Assembly (NCBI GenBank): GCA_016946835.1
Contig: JACVTC010000001.1
Location: 418,501 to 482,500 of the forward strand
Direction of reading: 5' to 3'
DNA from: Neocallimastix lanati (nom. inval.)
Taxonomy: Eukaryota; Neocallimastigomycota; Neocallimastigomycetes; Neocallimastigales; Neocallimastigaceae
DNA length: 64,000 nucleotides
Shown here: in pieces, positions 25,570 through 37,949 of the stretch
How positions within the stretch are numbered: the stretch's first letter is position 1
How the letters are laid out: the number at the start of each line of letters is the position of its first letter
Program-made: the position numbers and the translations under genes
Notes under the pieces: generated by a model
The model's database searches: none
Told to the model about the DNA's origin: nothing
The model's input: only the letters and a program-made list of their open reading frames with translations

Positions 25570-28077
25570 CATTATACATTAAATGAATTTATATAATAAA
25601 TAACTCTATAACATAATAATAATATAAATTATTAATATAAACATAATATAATGAAATTAAAAGAATTCTAGAACAAGTCACATTTTTAGTATAAATGCAT
25701 GTAAATTTTATTATATTAAACATTTTTAATTACCTATCTATATTTACTTCTAAATAACTTTATTAATAAAACTTTATATTCAATAAAAGATTAGAAGTCT
25801 CGATTTAAAATGACTAATAACTTCTCCATTGACAAACATATTGGAAACGAAATCTACTTAATTTGGTATGCTGATATTTTACGACCACTTGAAAGCATAG
25901 AAATTACCAAAGTAGTTAACATCAAACTATTTAGCCCATGTTCAAAATTACTGAAACCTCAACTAAAGAAAAAAAAAAGATGTTGTATGAAGACAAGTGT
26001 TTGCTGAGGATGCTCAAGTATGCTCAGATATTACAACAAAAGTTATCGACCGTATTTTAAGTTTTTTTTTTTATTAAGAACTCTCAAAATTTGTATCCCA
26101 AAATGCAAAAAAAAAAAAAAAACTCTATATTATATAGACAATTCAGCCCTTTGTGATATGTGGACCAGACAATTGTAATACGATCAAAGCAAAATCCTTT
26201 CATGATACAATGAAAGTCGTTAATGAAATTTATGAACTCTTTAGGCTGCTTTACATCATCAAAGGATCTTCTAATAATGGAAAAAATATCCATTTTATAT
26301 GATGCACTTCTTAAGGAATTATAAAAAAAAGTTTCATTCGATTCATCCATGGAAGTAGCTAATTTTTACTTCGAAATAATAATAAAAGACAAATATACTA
26401 TGTTATCCTATCACCCAAGAAAGAAAAAACAACAATCATTTCTCAAGAATTAACATTCTAAAATCAAGAAACAACTCAGGTCAAACATCAAACAACAATG
26501 AATACCATGACACACAATGATCATCGATAATCGAGTGCCGCAGTATTAATTACTTACTCAATGTACGTAATTTTAACAAACAAACAAAATTTTGTTATTA
26601 TTTGTAGCAACCAAGATCATTTAGCCAAAGATTGTTCATTGCTACATTAATCCCCTTGAAACCAAACAGAAATAATCCATCAAAAGTAAAAAAAAAAATA
26701 ATAAAAAAAAAAAAATTTCAAAAATAACCGAAATAGTAACAAGGGAAGATCATATTACAAAAGGAGAAATAACAACAATACTATTAGTAATATCAAATAT
26801 TTTTGAAGAAAAAATGAGTTTACCTTCCATGCTATGAAGAAATTTAATACGAGGCATGGTGAATTCATTGTTGGTATCGAACATAAAAATTCTGATATCC
26901 TATCCGATCATATAATTTTAAATGTGATATGAGGGACATTTATATGCTTTGTATTTTAATAGTATAATTATTATTTTATTAATATTAATATCTCTTCCTA
27001 AAAATTATAATCAAATTAACTTCTCTCTATTTTTAAAAAAAAATATATCAAGAATGGTTATTATTAGGATTATTAACATATAAAAATTAGAGTTGAATAA
27101 TATAAATATATAAATATAATATATAAAGAATGTAATATAACATAAATAATTAAAACTATATATATATATTTAATTATAATTAAAGTAACTACAACTATTT
27201 CATTATATTATAACATATAGAAGAATTATGTATTTTTAATATAAATTTTAAAATAAATAAAGAATATTTAAGTTATATATAATAATATCCTTATATATAT
27301 ATATCTAGAAGAAATTGACTATTTAATTTAATTATATTTAATATTATAATTAATAATATATATATGAATATCGAATAATATATGAAAAAAAATTATTTCA
27401 AATATTATTGACAGAAAAAGATATAGCTTTAATATAATATTTAATAATTATTATTAAATATACAAATATGTTGCTACTCCTATTTGTTTTATATCAAGTG
27501 ATAATATACTTAATGAAAAACAGGTGAAAAGTGCATTAGAAGAAATGAAGGAGGATACCTTTTCCCTAAGCTGAAATAAAGAAAATTATGTCTAAACATT
27601 AATAGTCAAGAATCAAGTGAATAATCGCACATATAACATTGAAAAAATACAATTTCATCCAAGACTTTATTTGTGGACCTATATAATGATACTGGTTCCT
27701 GTAAACCTATAACAAATGACATTTCTTTCTATACTAGAAAAAAAAGAATTTTTTTTTTTTTTACAAGAACTAGCATGACCTTGAAATGTATCTAATAAAT
27801 ACCAATATGTTCTTTGGAGGAATTTTGGAGAATTCAACGGATAGATTAAATGGAAATAAAAATCACTCATGAATAGCTTTTTTTTTTTTTTTTTTACTCT
27901 AAAAAAAAAATGTTAACAAAAATTCTTATTGGAGGAAGAGTAAAATTTCCAAAAAAAAAAAAAAAAAAAAAAAAGACTAACAACACCATAAATATCTTTC
28001 AAAAAAAACAATTGATAAATATATTCCTCAATTTTATCAGAGATAAAAAAAAATTATTGTAGAATTTGCCCCCCCTC

Positions 28078-28111
<34 letters not shown>

Positions 28112-29440
28112 ACTATTACTTCCACCTTATATAATGAAATTGAACATAAAACATTCCACAGAACTACTACCGGATTAATCATTAATGCTCTGGCATAATA
28201 GACTTGGCCATTTCTAAACCAAAGAGACATTTCAAAATACCCCAAAACTTCACCCAAAACTTCATAATATAAAAAAAAAAAATAAAAAATAAATGCATAG
28301 AATGTGCTATTTCAAAACTAAGAAGCCATGTCACATAATAAAACATCATCAAGAGCCCGAAAATCCCGTTTGAAATCATTCATTCTGATATAACGTGGGC
28401 CTATTAAACCAATATCACAAGATTATTTAAAAGTACTTTATTTCATTTATTGATTCCCCTTGCAATAAATCATGGATCTATCTTATGAAAGGAAAAAAAA
28501 AATTTGAAGTCATCAATATTATTAGGAATTTTATCAAATACATCATCATTTTTAAAATAGGGGATATAAATCTGATAATGGAAAAGAAATACAATAAATT
28601 CCCCGTATTAACAAAATTCTGTAGAAATATAGGTATTTAAAATATATATATTTATATATATATATTTTTTTTACTCTCTATATAACCCTGAAAACAATGG
28701 TATGGCTGAAAAGGTACAAACCCAAACTCTAGAAAACTCCGCTAAAGACTTTGATCCATTGAGCCAATGCTAAGCCTCGATTCCTATTTAATGATAAATT
28801 TCCAATAGCTCTATTATTATTACTGATATACTGACCATATTGCTTCAAAAAATTTAGTATTGAAAATGGTGAAATTAATACAAACTTAAAACCTAAAACC
28901 CAATCTCCATAAAATACTATTTCAATAACGATTTAAGGATTAATATTATAAATAATTGAATAAAATACAAAAAACACTGATACTTAAACTAAAAAAAATA
29001 ATAAAACGGATCTAAAATGAAAACATTTACTGATAAATTATTCTTTCAATCAATACTAATTTAAGATAAAAAAAATTATAAAAAAAAATTTTATTTTTCA
29101 TAAATTTATTGAATTAATACATAATATGTATTGTTTATTTAATATTTCCAAAAAATTAACTTTTTGCTATAATTAATTAATGCAACTAAAACTTTAAGTA
29201 TAGAAGGGAATGTTACAAAATGTGGATTTGTATATTAAATAATTTTATGTAACAATGATAATACAAATTATAAATATATAGGATATACATAGTAATTAAT
29301 TAAAAGTATTCTAGAACAAGTTACATTTTTAGTATAAAAACATGTAAATTTTATTTTGTTAAACATTTGTAGTTACTTATTTATATTTATATTTACTTTT
29401 AAATAACTTTATTAATAAAACTTCCGATTCAATAAAAATA
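25570..29440 (+). mobile_element. Ty1/copia fossil with LTR remnants
   Basis: Terminal repeats match each other around 25660-25790 and 29311-29440 (shared TTCTAGAACAAG, TTTTTAGTATAAA and AATAACTTTATTAATAAAAC). Internal parts on the plus strand: gag start (HIGNEIYLIWYADILRPLE from 25810), a zinc-knuckle trace near 26.6 kb, a pre-integrase patch (LWHNRLGHF near 28.2 kb), integrase core traces (IHSDI near 28.38 kb) and an NPENNGMAEK patch near 28.69 kb. Reverse transcriptase is not recognisable. It is extensively decayed and old. Another LTR lies within it (26923-27495), so it predates that insertion. Confidence 0.7.
26923..27495 (-). mobile_element. LTR inserted in the copia fossil
   Basis: The last ~80 bp (AAATATACAAATATGTTGCT to TATATCA) match the right end of the gypsy LTRs at 17.6-24.7 kb, and the left end starts TGTGATAT like the left LTR there. 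The middle has diverged. No clear target duplication was found, so the left boundary is approximate. Confidence 0.55.
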
Positions 29441-30681
29441 AGAATGACTAATACTTAATTATTCTAAATTAAATTTTTTTAATACAATTCATTGTGGCTT
29501 ATGTATTAATTTCATTGAATTATGTTTCCATTCGTGTTTTTATATATTTCATATATTCAAACAATTATTAATATTAATATTAATACTATTTGTTAGAAAA
29601 TAAGATTTAGATCTTATTAAGTCAACTTTATTTATTTATTATAAAGGGTTACGGTTACCATTAATTAATTTTATATGTTAACATTCAATTTATTCTAGTT
29701 CATTGTGCTTTATAAATTAAGTTATATACATTACATTCAATACTTAATTGACATATATATTCTGAAATTCCCCTTCAAATCTAATTGAATTTTTATAAAA
29801 ATTAGATTTGCTATCGAATACGTGTCTAATCTTTATTTAAAATTTTATCTAATACTAAAATTTTCAAATTTATACAAGCTATAGTATATTCTATTCTATT
29901 ATATTCAAAACTATAATTAATTTTATTACTCTTAAACATCAACAAAAACCTTCCAATTATAGGTTTAATTATATTCAAGCTTCAGTTAACTATGGATTGG
30001 ATAACCTCACCTGGTTTTTTTTTTTTTTTAACACCATCCCTACAATGGTTTGTCTTTTAGGTCTTATGCCCACATAAACCTACAGACCGACGGCTATTCT
30101 TTAGTTTTTTTTTTTCTTTACACCTAACTAAAGCAACAACTCATAGCTTCAACCTCTTTGGTTTTTTTTCTCTCTCTCTCTTATATTAATAATTCATGGC
30201 TTCAGCCTCTTTGGTTTTTAACGTTCCCTTTACATCCTTTAATATTGACAACTCTTATGGTTAACCTCTAATGGTTTTACGTCATTTAAGGTATGACTAC
30301 CTGTTTGAATTTACGTCATCTACACTAAATTATTAATTTGAATTCTTATTAAATAACTCTAATATTAATGTCATTATAATTTTAAGAGTAATTTAATTTC
30401 CTTTTTAAGATCCCAAAAAAAATTTTTGTTTGTTTACATCAAAAAAAATATATATATATATAGTTTGTTTCTTTTAAACTTTTATTATAAAACTTCTTTA
30501 TTTATATCTACTTGTTACCCTTAACTAATTTTACTACGATTTCCTTAACTCCATTTATATTTTTTTTATTTATGTATTGAGATGTTTATTACTTTTCTCT
30601 TCTCTTCTCTCTTTAAACCTTAAAATTATTTGTTTCAAATAGATCTTATTTTAAAAAAATTTAAAAACTTTTATATTTCTT
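29441..30681. other. Spacer with a degenerate ~65-bp tandem repeat
   Basis: No gene is visible. At 30060-30310 a unit containing CTTCAACCTCTTTGGTTTTT recurs about three times with changes (near 30145, 30200, 30260) at roughly 60-65 bp spacing. Similar TATGG/TTGG-TTTT scraps lie at 29980-30060. This block is visibly less AT-rich. Its origin is unknown. Confidence 0.45.
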
Positions 30682-30726
30682 CTTTATTATTCCATCTTTT
30701 TTTTATAAAAAGATGGAATAATAAAG
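30682..30726. repeat. Perfect 19-bp hairpin
   Basis: CTTTATTATTCCATCTTTT (30682-30700) is the exact reverse complement of 30708-30726, with a 7-nt loop. The right arm is also the start of the duplicated segment described next. Confidence 0.8.
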
Positions 30727-31944
30727 GTATAAATAGATAGTAAAGAAAAATAATTAAATTCATATTATTAAATATTAATAATAATATTGTATTTAAACCT
30801 ATTATTACTATAGGTTACATTATATTTATATATTATATAGTAGTTTAGTCTCTAGGTTTATTTATTATATTATAATATATTTATTAAAAATTCAGAAATA
30901 TTAATATCATTCTGTATATATATCCATAGTGTAAAAATTAATTCTATTTTTCATTATATAAAATTAAAGTCAATTAAATTTAGAGATTTTTATACAAATG
31001 ATTTTTATTTAAAAAATTCACAAATATAAAATTTAAAATGAAAGAAAATGATAGAAAAAACGCCATTACTTACTCTTCAATTAATGAAAAATGGATCCAT
31101 TGACAAAAAAAAAATTAAAAAAAAAAAAAAAATACAACAAATTTTAAAAACTCCAACTCCTAGTAAATATGTTAATGCAAATCTCATAAATGATTTTGTA
31201 ATTTTTATTAATAAAACATATATAAATTGAAGAAAACATAACTAATGAAACAGAAGAAATTTATTCAAACAATAACCATCCCTTTATTATATTCGATCTT
31301 TATAATTAAAAGTAAAGTAAATCCAAATTTTGATATCATTAATATTGATGATAAAAAGTTTAAGGAAAATACTGACGAGATATTTAATAATATATATCCA
31401 TCATTTAATAAAAATTACAAAAATCATTATTTTCATATCTACAGATATCTAATATTGTATAATAAAATTTTGAAGGGTACTTATAAGATAAAATAATTGA
31501 AATATTCATGATTAGAAATTATTAATACATTTATTAATAAATCGTAAAATCAAATATGATAAAGTCATTACATTTTTTTTTTTAAAATGAATGATAATTT
31601 AATGATACAATTCTATAAATAATATTCAAAAAAAGGAATATGTCATTTAAAGTATTTATTTAACTGGGAATTATTGATTCATAATAATCGATTTATTATT
31701 ATTATAGGTCTTGGTTATAATATTGATAATATTAAATTTTTAATTAAATATTTGTTTATAAAGTTTAACATTATAAAATGCCAAGTTAAAGATATTATCT
31801 CTCTAATTATCAATTAATTATTTAGGGTCTATTTAAATAATTAATTTTTCTTTTTATATATTTAAAAATTTTTTGTAATGAAAAAATCGTTAAGAAAGCC
31901 ACATTCATGTGACTTTATTGTATAAAATAGTTGTTTTCTAATAA
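30711..31944. repeat. Duplicated ~1.2 kb segment, copy 1
   Basis: Its first ~95 bp recur at 31945-32062, and 31051-31363 recurs at 37951-38001 plus 39476-39727. It is therefore one unit of an old tandem duplication whose second copy was later split by two insertions. It contains short open stretches (31048-31230, 31245-31496) with Asn/Lys/Ile-rich translation and no recognised domain; pieces such as PSKYV and HPFIIFDL are kept in both copies, so a dead host gene is possible. Confidence 0.6.
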
Positions 31945-32062
31945 GATGGAATAATAAAGGGTAATAAATAGATGGAATAATAAAGGGTAATAGATAGATA
32001 GTAAAAAAAAAAATTAAATTTATATTATTAAATAGTAATAATAATATTGTATTTAAACCTAT
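31945..32062. repeat. Duplicated segment, copy 2, left part
   Basis: It matches 30711-30806, with a local extra repetition of GATGGAATAATAAAGGGTAA. It ends at AAACCTAT exactly where the copia LTR begins. Confidence 0.7.
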
Positions 32063-32429
32063 TGTTAAAGTATTAAATAATATAAATAAATAAACTTAAC
32101 AATTTAGGTTTATAATTAAATAAAAGAAAATATAAATCATAAATATTTATGTAAAAACTAAACTTAAAATGTAAATTAACATTATTTATGTTAATACATA
32201 ATTAATGTAAATTATTAGCTTTATCATGCGCATGTAAATAATTTCTTTATTCTTGTTTATTCACGTAAAATAATTAAATAGTTTATATAAAAATATTTGT
32301 TTATTCTTTAGACGAAAATTCGCGACTTTCGTCAATAAAATATTTTATAATAAATAAATAAATGTATGAATAATTAATAACTAAATAAATTTCTTTAATA
32401 GATTAAGAGTCTCATTTGTACTCTTAACA
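32063..32429 (+). repeat. 5' LTR of the copia element
   Basis: 367 bp with inverted ends TGTTAA and TTAACA. It is inserted directly after AAACCTAT of the duplicated segment. The first ~23 bp are repeated from 37927 after the polypurine tract, which confirms the left boundary. Confidence 0.8.
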
Positions 32430-32567
32430 TTCTCATAAAACAGTGATAAAATAATATAAAATATCTTTAATAAAATAAAATAATAATTAAATAAAATATA
32501 AATAAATTTGTTTAATATAACACAAAATTATTTTTAATAAAACACAAAATCATTATAATATTAATTT

Positions 32568-32599
<32 letters not shown>

Positions 32600-35500
32600 T
32601 TTTTTTTATGAACGAATCCTTATTTTTCAAAAAGGAAGCCATATTGATTGGCAAAAATTATAACATATGGTATGATAGTTTAAAAGATATCCTCGAAAAA
32701 GATGGCTTAGAGGAATATCTAATAAAGGATGTAGTAAAGGAAAAATGGTAATGCGGACGATATAGAAAATGTAAAAAGTAGTAATACAAAAGTCCACTAC
32801 ATCATAAAAAATACCATATGTACCAAAATTCATGAGGACATAATCGGACTAGTAATACAAAAGTCCACTACATCATAAAAAATACCATATGTACCAAAAT
32901 TCATGAGGACATAATCGGACTAACTACCCCTCATGAAATAATCGAATATTTAGAAGGGGAGTTCAAACTCAACGAAAACGATATGACTCAATGGATTAAT
33001 AAATTAAGAGAGGTAAAAGCGAAGAAAGAGGAAGATATTCCATTTACCTTAAAAAGACTATTTAAATTATTTAAAGATATGGAATCTTCCGGAAATAATA
33101 TTTATGAAAAAGAAAAAGTTAAATACATATTAAAATCATTACCTACAAGCTACAAAAAGAAAATAACATTAAATGGCAATGAAACTGCTGAAAAACTTAG
33201 GACTACCTTCGTAAACGACATAAATACCTGGATTTATGTCGACGACGTTACCCAAAATGGAAATGACTCTGATGATCCAATGGATATAGATTATACTGGG
33301 AAACTTGGACACAAGGATAGGAAAATTTTAAAAAACAAGAATAATAAAAATTTTTCCAAAAAAGGAAATCCAAGTAAACAAAACAATAAAGATAAATTTA
33401 ATAATAATAAATATAATAATAAATTCTGTGAAATATGTGAAAAAAGGGGCCATTCTACCAAAGAATGTAGATATAATCTAAGAAATTCAAAAGGATTATA
33501 TAAAAAGTACTACATTCAAAATGAACAAAAATACAGAAACAATTATCATCCACATTATAATGGGCAAAATGGAAAAGCTGTTAGATACATTAATTTAAAT
33601 AATGAATACAACGAAAATGTATTTTATGATGATATCCACCCAATGTTTTATAAATATTATGATCCTAAAAGCAAAGGAAAATATATGGATGATGATGATT
33701 CAGATGAGTATCAAGAATCTGAAAAATCAAATTGTTTCATAAATTATGATAAAGAAGATGTTAAAAATAAAGTTTTAATTAAAAATAATATAATAACACG
33801 TGTAGAAAATAAATTAAATTTAGTTAAAGAAATTTTTATAGATAATATTGATAAAAAGGAAATAAATATAAATAATACAAATGAAATTTTTAATATTAAT
33901 TACAATAAAGCAGAAATATCAGAATGGTTATATGCTTCAGGTGCTGGTGAACATATAACTAATGATGTAAGTCAGCTTAAAAATTTTTAAAAAAAAAAAA
34001 TAAAGTTAAAATGTGCAAATAATACTTATTGTTATTTTGAAGGTCATGGTGAATTTGAATTTACTATTAATAATCACCATTTTAAATTTAACAAACTATT
34101 ATATTCAAAAGAAGTAGCTAAAAATATTATTAGTGGAGTAGAATGGCAAAAACAAGGTGTTAAAACCTTGACAGAAAAGGATAAACACAATAATATTATC
34201 CTCAAAAATATAGATAACAATTATAATAATATTCCACATTCTAAGCTAATAATAACAATGAAGTTAAAATCGTAGCTACTCATTTCAATATTGAAAACGA
34301 AAGAAACAATAAGAATAATATTATGGCAATTCAAAATTTTCGTAATGCCGAAGAATTAATTTGGCATCGACGGCTTGGCTATTTCTACCAAGAAGATTTG
34401 AAAAACTTCCTAAACCATCATGAAATTAACTTAGATAAGTGTGACGATTGCAGAATCGCGAAAATGAAACGCAATCCACACAATAAAACTCCTCCAAGAG
34501 CAAAAGAAATATTAGAAGTTATCCACTCGGATATTATTGGTCCAATTAACACATCATACACAGGAAAAAGGTTTATACTAACTATCCTAGATAAAGCATC
34601 AAGAAAATCATGGATCTTTATTATGAAGAGTAAATCAGAAGCCACAGACATTACCATTAATACCTTAAGAATGTTAAACAATAAATATAAAGATTATAAA
34701 ATAAAAGTTTTTAAATCTGATAATGCAAAGGAATATAAAAACAAGAAAATTGATTCCTTTTGCAATGAAAATGGAATAGAAAAGGTTTTCTCTCCTCCGT
34801 ATAATCCAGAAAATAACGGATTATGCGAAAGATTTAACTTAACTATTGTTTCCTATACAAAAACCTTGCTATATTTGGAGTGGACTAAGCGAAAATTTTT
34901 GGGACTTCACGATATTATATGCCAATTATATATACAACAAAGTTCCTCATTCTGGAATTCATAATAAAATTCCAGATGAAATCTTCTATATGAATAAAGT
35001 AAAAATTAATCATATCAAAGGATTCGGATGCATTACTTTTTATATTGACAGAAGTCAAAACAAATCAAAAATTTCACCTAATTCCAAGAAAGGAATTTTT
35101 CTTGGGTTTAGTGAAAAATCAAACAGTTACATCATTATGGATTTTCACGATTATTCAATCCACTACTGTAGAGAAATATACTCTTTTGAGGATACTCCTG
35201 CTAATGTTAAATTAGCAAATAATAAAATTAATCAATTATGGAGACCAAGACTTTCTAGCTTTTGATTTCTATTTTTCAAAAAATTCACCACAATTTTCTG
35301 GGGAAGACAATCTAAATCATAGCCATCACAGTGACAAATCTTCTGAAAATAAATCTAACAGAAATTTCAAGAAAAATAACAAAAATTTGGGACCTTCTTC
35401 AAAGAAATCATCTACTGGACTTAATGAACAAAATCATAAAAATTCAAACAATGTACATTTACCAACAAAAGACAGAGATAAAAGCCCAGCGAACGAGGAT

Positions 35501-37949
35501 CAAAATGATACCAATATTTCTAATAATATTGGCAAGGACATTTCTACAAAAATTCAAGAAGATGAGGAACAAAATGTCGAAAATTAAGATAATTTCAAAA
35601 ATTCATCTGATGAAAATTTTTCTGATAATAAAAATTTTTCAAAAAATGAAGAAAATTCAATAAACAAAGACAAAAAAAAATTTAAATGAAACCTCATCAA
35701 ATACTAATTCTAATCAAGAAAAAAAATTTTCTGGAAATTCAAATAATAATAAAGTTAGAATTTCTAAAACTTAAAATAATAATATTTCTGATGAAGAAAA
35801 ATTATTTGATATTAATGATGAAACCTTAATTAATATGAAATTTAATAATCAAGAAAAAGTCATGAACAAACCAATATGTCTTCTAATAAATCTAATATAA
35901 ATAAAGAAAATTTTAATAAAAATTTTTCTGAAACAAATATTAAAAATAATTTATCTACCAGTACTACTAACAATATATTGCAATCAAAAAATTTATCAAA
36001 CTCAAATTATTATAATTTTCTTTCTTCTCAAGGAAACACTATGTTTAATTGAAATAATATTATCTCTTCTTACATCGACAAAAAGTTCCCTTTTAACGGC
36101 AGAAGAAGTATTAATGAATTACACATAGATTATCAAAATTCTTTTAATACTAATCCCTTCAATAGAATTAATTTATCTCATCATAGGAGTAACTTTCATT
36201 TCAAAAATAATAAAAATTTTGAAAATGGAAATATCGATTATTTATTTTCAAATAATCAATATAAAATTAAGAAAAAAAATTTTTTAACATTATAAAAATC
36301 ATTTTAATTTTAATTTTCAAAAAAGGTCACTTTCAGACGATTTAACACCTTCCCAATCACAAAAATTTCGTAGATGAAACTTTAATTCTAAAGCTATTGC
36401 TTTCTTGGAAAATTTTGTGCCACAATCATTTTTCCAAGCCACAAATTACAAAGACCATGTTCTATGGGAAAAAGCTATAGATAATGAACTTGATAATCTT
36501 TACACCAATAAAATTATGACCTTTGTTAATACTATTCCAGATGGTAAGAAACCTATTCCTTCCAAATGGGTTTACGCTCTTAAAACCGATGGCCTTGGAC
36601 ATGTAATTAAGCATAAAGCCCGCTTTGTCGCTAAAGGCTTTATTCAAAAATATGATATTGATTACGAAATGACTTTCTCACCTACTTTAAATATTGATTG
36701 TCTTAAGCTTCTTATCGCTGCTAAATTTAAATGGGATATTCTACAAATGGATATCAAAACTGTGTATCTCAACGCGAATTTAGACAAGGACATTTACGTT
36801 AAAATTCCCCCTGGAGATCCTAACTTTGGGAGGGGATATTGGAAACTAAACAAAGCACTGTACAGTTTAAAACAATCTGGCCGACAGTGGTATTAAACTA
36901 TTTCAAAATTTTTAATAGAACAAGGCATGGAACAACTAAAATCCGAAAGTTGCGTTTTTAAGAAAATCATTAACGGAAAACTAGATTGTATAATTGGCTT
37001 ATATGTAGATGATATGATTGTTACTGGCCAAAAGGAAGAAATTAACAAAATTTTCAATAAAATTAAAAATAACTTTAAAATCTCAAAATCTGGACTGATT
37101 GACTACTTATTAGGAATTAAAAACAAAACATATTCATTATCACAAACTCAGTTTATAGACAATATTCTAAAAACATTTAATATTACCAACCAAAGAGTAA
37201 GAAAAACACCATTCGATGGTGACAATACTAAATCTGAAAATAATCAACCATTTGACAAAACCAAATATAAAAGTGCAATTGGTATGTTAATATATTTATC
37301 AAAATGTACTAGACCCGACATTGCATTTTCAGTTAACAAAGCCGCCAGAAAATCCAACATTATCTGACTGGCACAAAGTTTTGGCTATATTACAATATTT
37401 AAAAAACACTAAAAATTAAAAAATTAAATATGATGGCACTGGTAACATTGTAGGTTACACAGATTCAGACTTCGCTGGTGATGTTACTGACAGAAAATCA
37501 ACGCCAGGTAATATTATCTTAATGGGAAATAATCCAATATCCTGGACTTCAAAAAAACAGTCAGTTGTCGCCACATCAACAGTAGAAGCTGAATACATAA
37601 GTGTATCAGTATGTATAAAGAAATTATTAAGAATTAAAAATATCTTATGAATTATTCAAATTTAACAAACCACTAACATTATTCACTGATAATAATGCAA
37701 GTAAAATTTCAATGGAAAATGGAGAATTAAATCCAAAATTAAAACATATTTCAATCAAATATCATTTTAATAAAGACAATATTGAGAAAATTTTAATTAA
37801 ATTAAAATATATATCAGTACTGATAAAATGCTAGCTGACACATTAACAAAATGTGTCAACGGAACTAAAATAACAACCTTTGCAAATCAAATTTTCATTA
37901 CAAATGAAAACTGATTTGAGGGGGAGTGTTAAAGTATTAAATAATATAA
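32063..37949 (+). mobile_element. Ty1/copia retrotransposon, broken
   Basis: Plus-strand element of about 5.9 kb. A 5' LTR is at 32063-32429. Internal parts in copia order: gag (about 32.6-33.95 kb; zinc knuckle CEICEKRGHSTKEC near 33.43 kb), protease (LYASGAGEHIT near 33.93 kb), pre-integrase and integrase (WHRRLGYF near 34.36 kb; IHSDIIGPINTSYTGKRF near 34.53 kb; YNPENNGLCERFN near 34.8 kb), an Asn/Lys/Ser-rich linker (about 35.3-36.3 kb), RT (36.4-37.37 kb; YVDDMIVTG near 37.0 kb) and RNase H (YTDSDFAGD near 37.46 kb; VEAEYIS near 37.59 kb). A polypurine tract at 37918-37926 precedes a recognisable but partial 3' LTR from 37927. It has several breaks. Confidence 0.9.

Noticed and set aside
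31245-31496. A small protein gene of 83 codons
   Set aside because: It lies in a duplicated segment, has no recognised domain, and its frame is not kept in the second copy.
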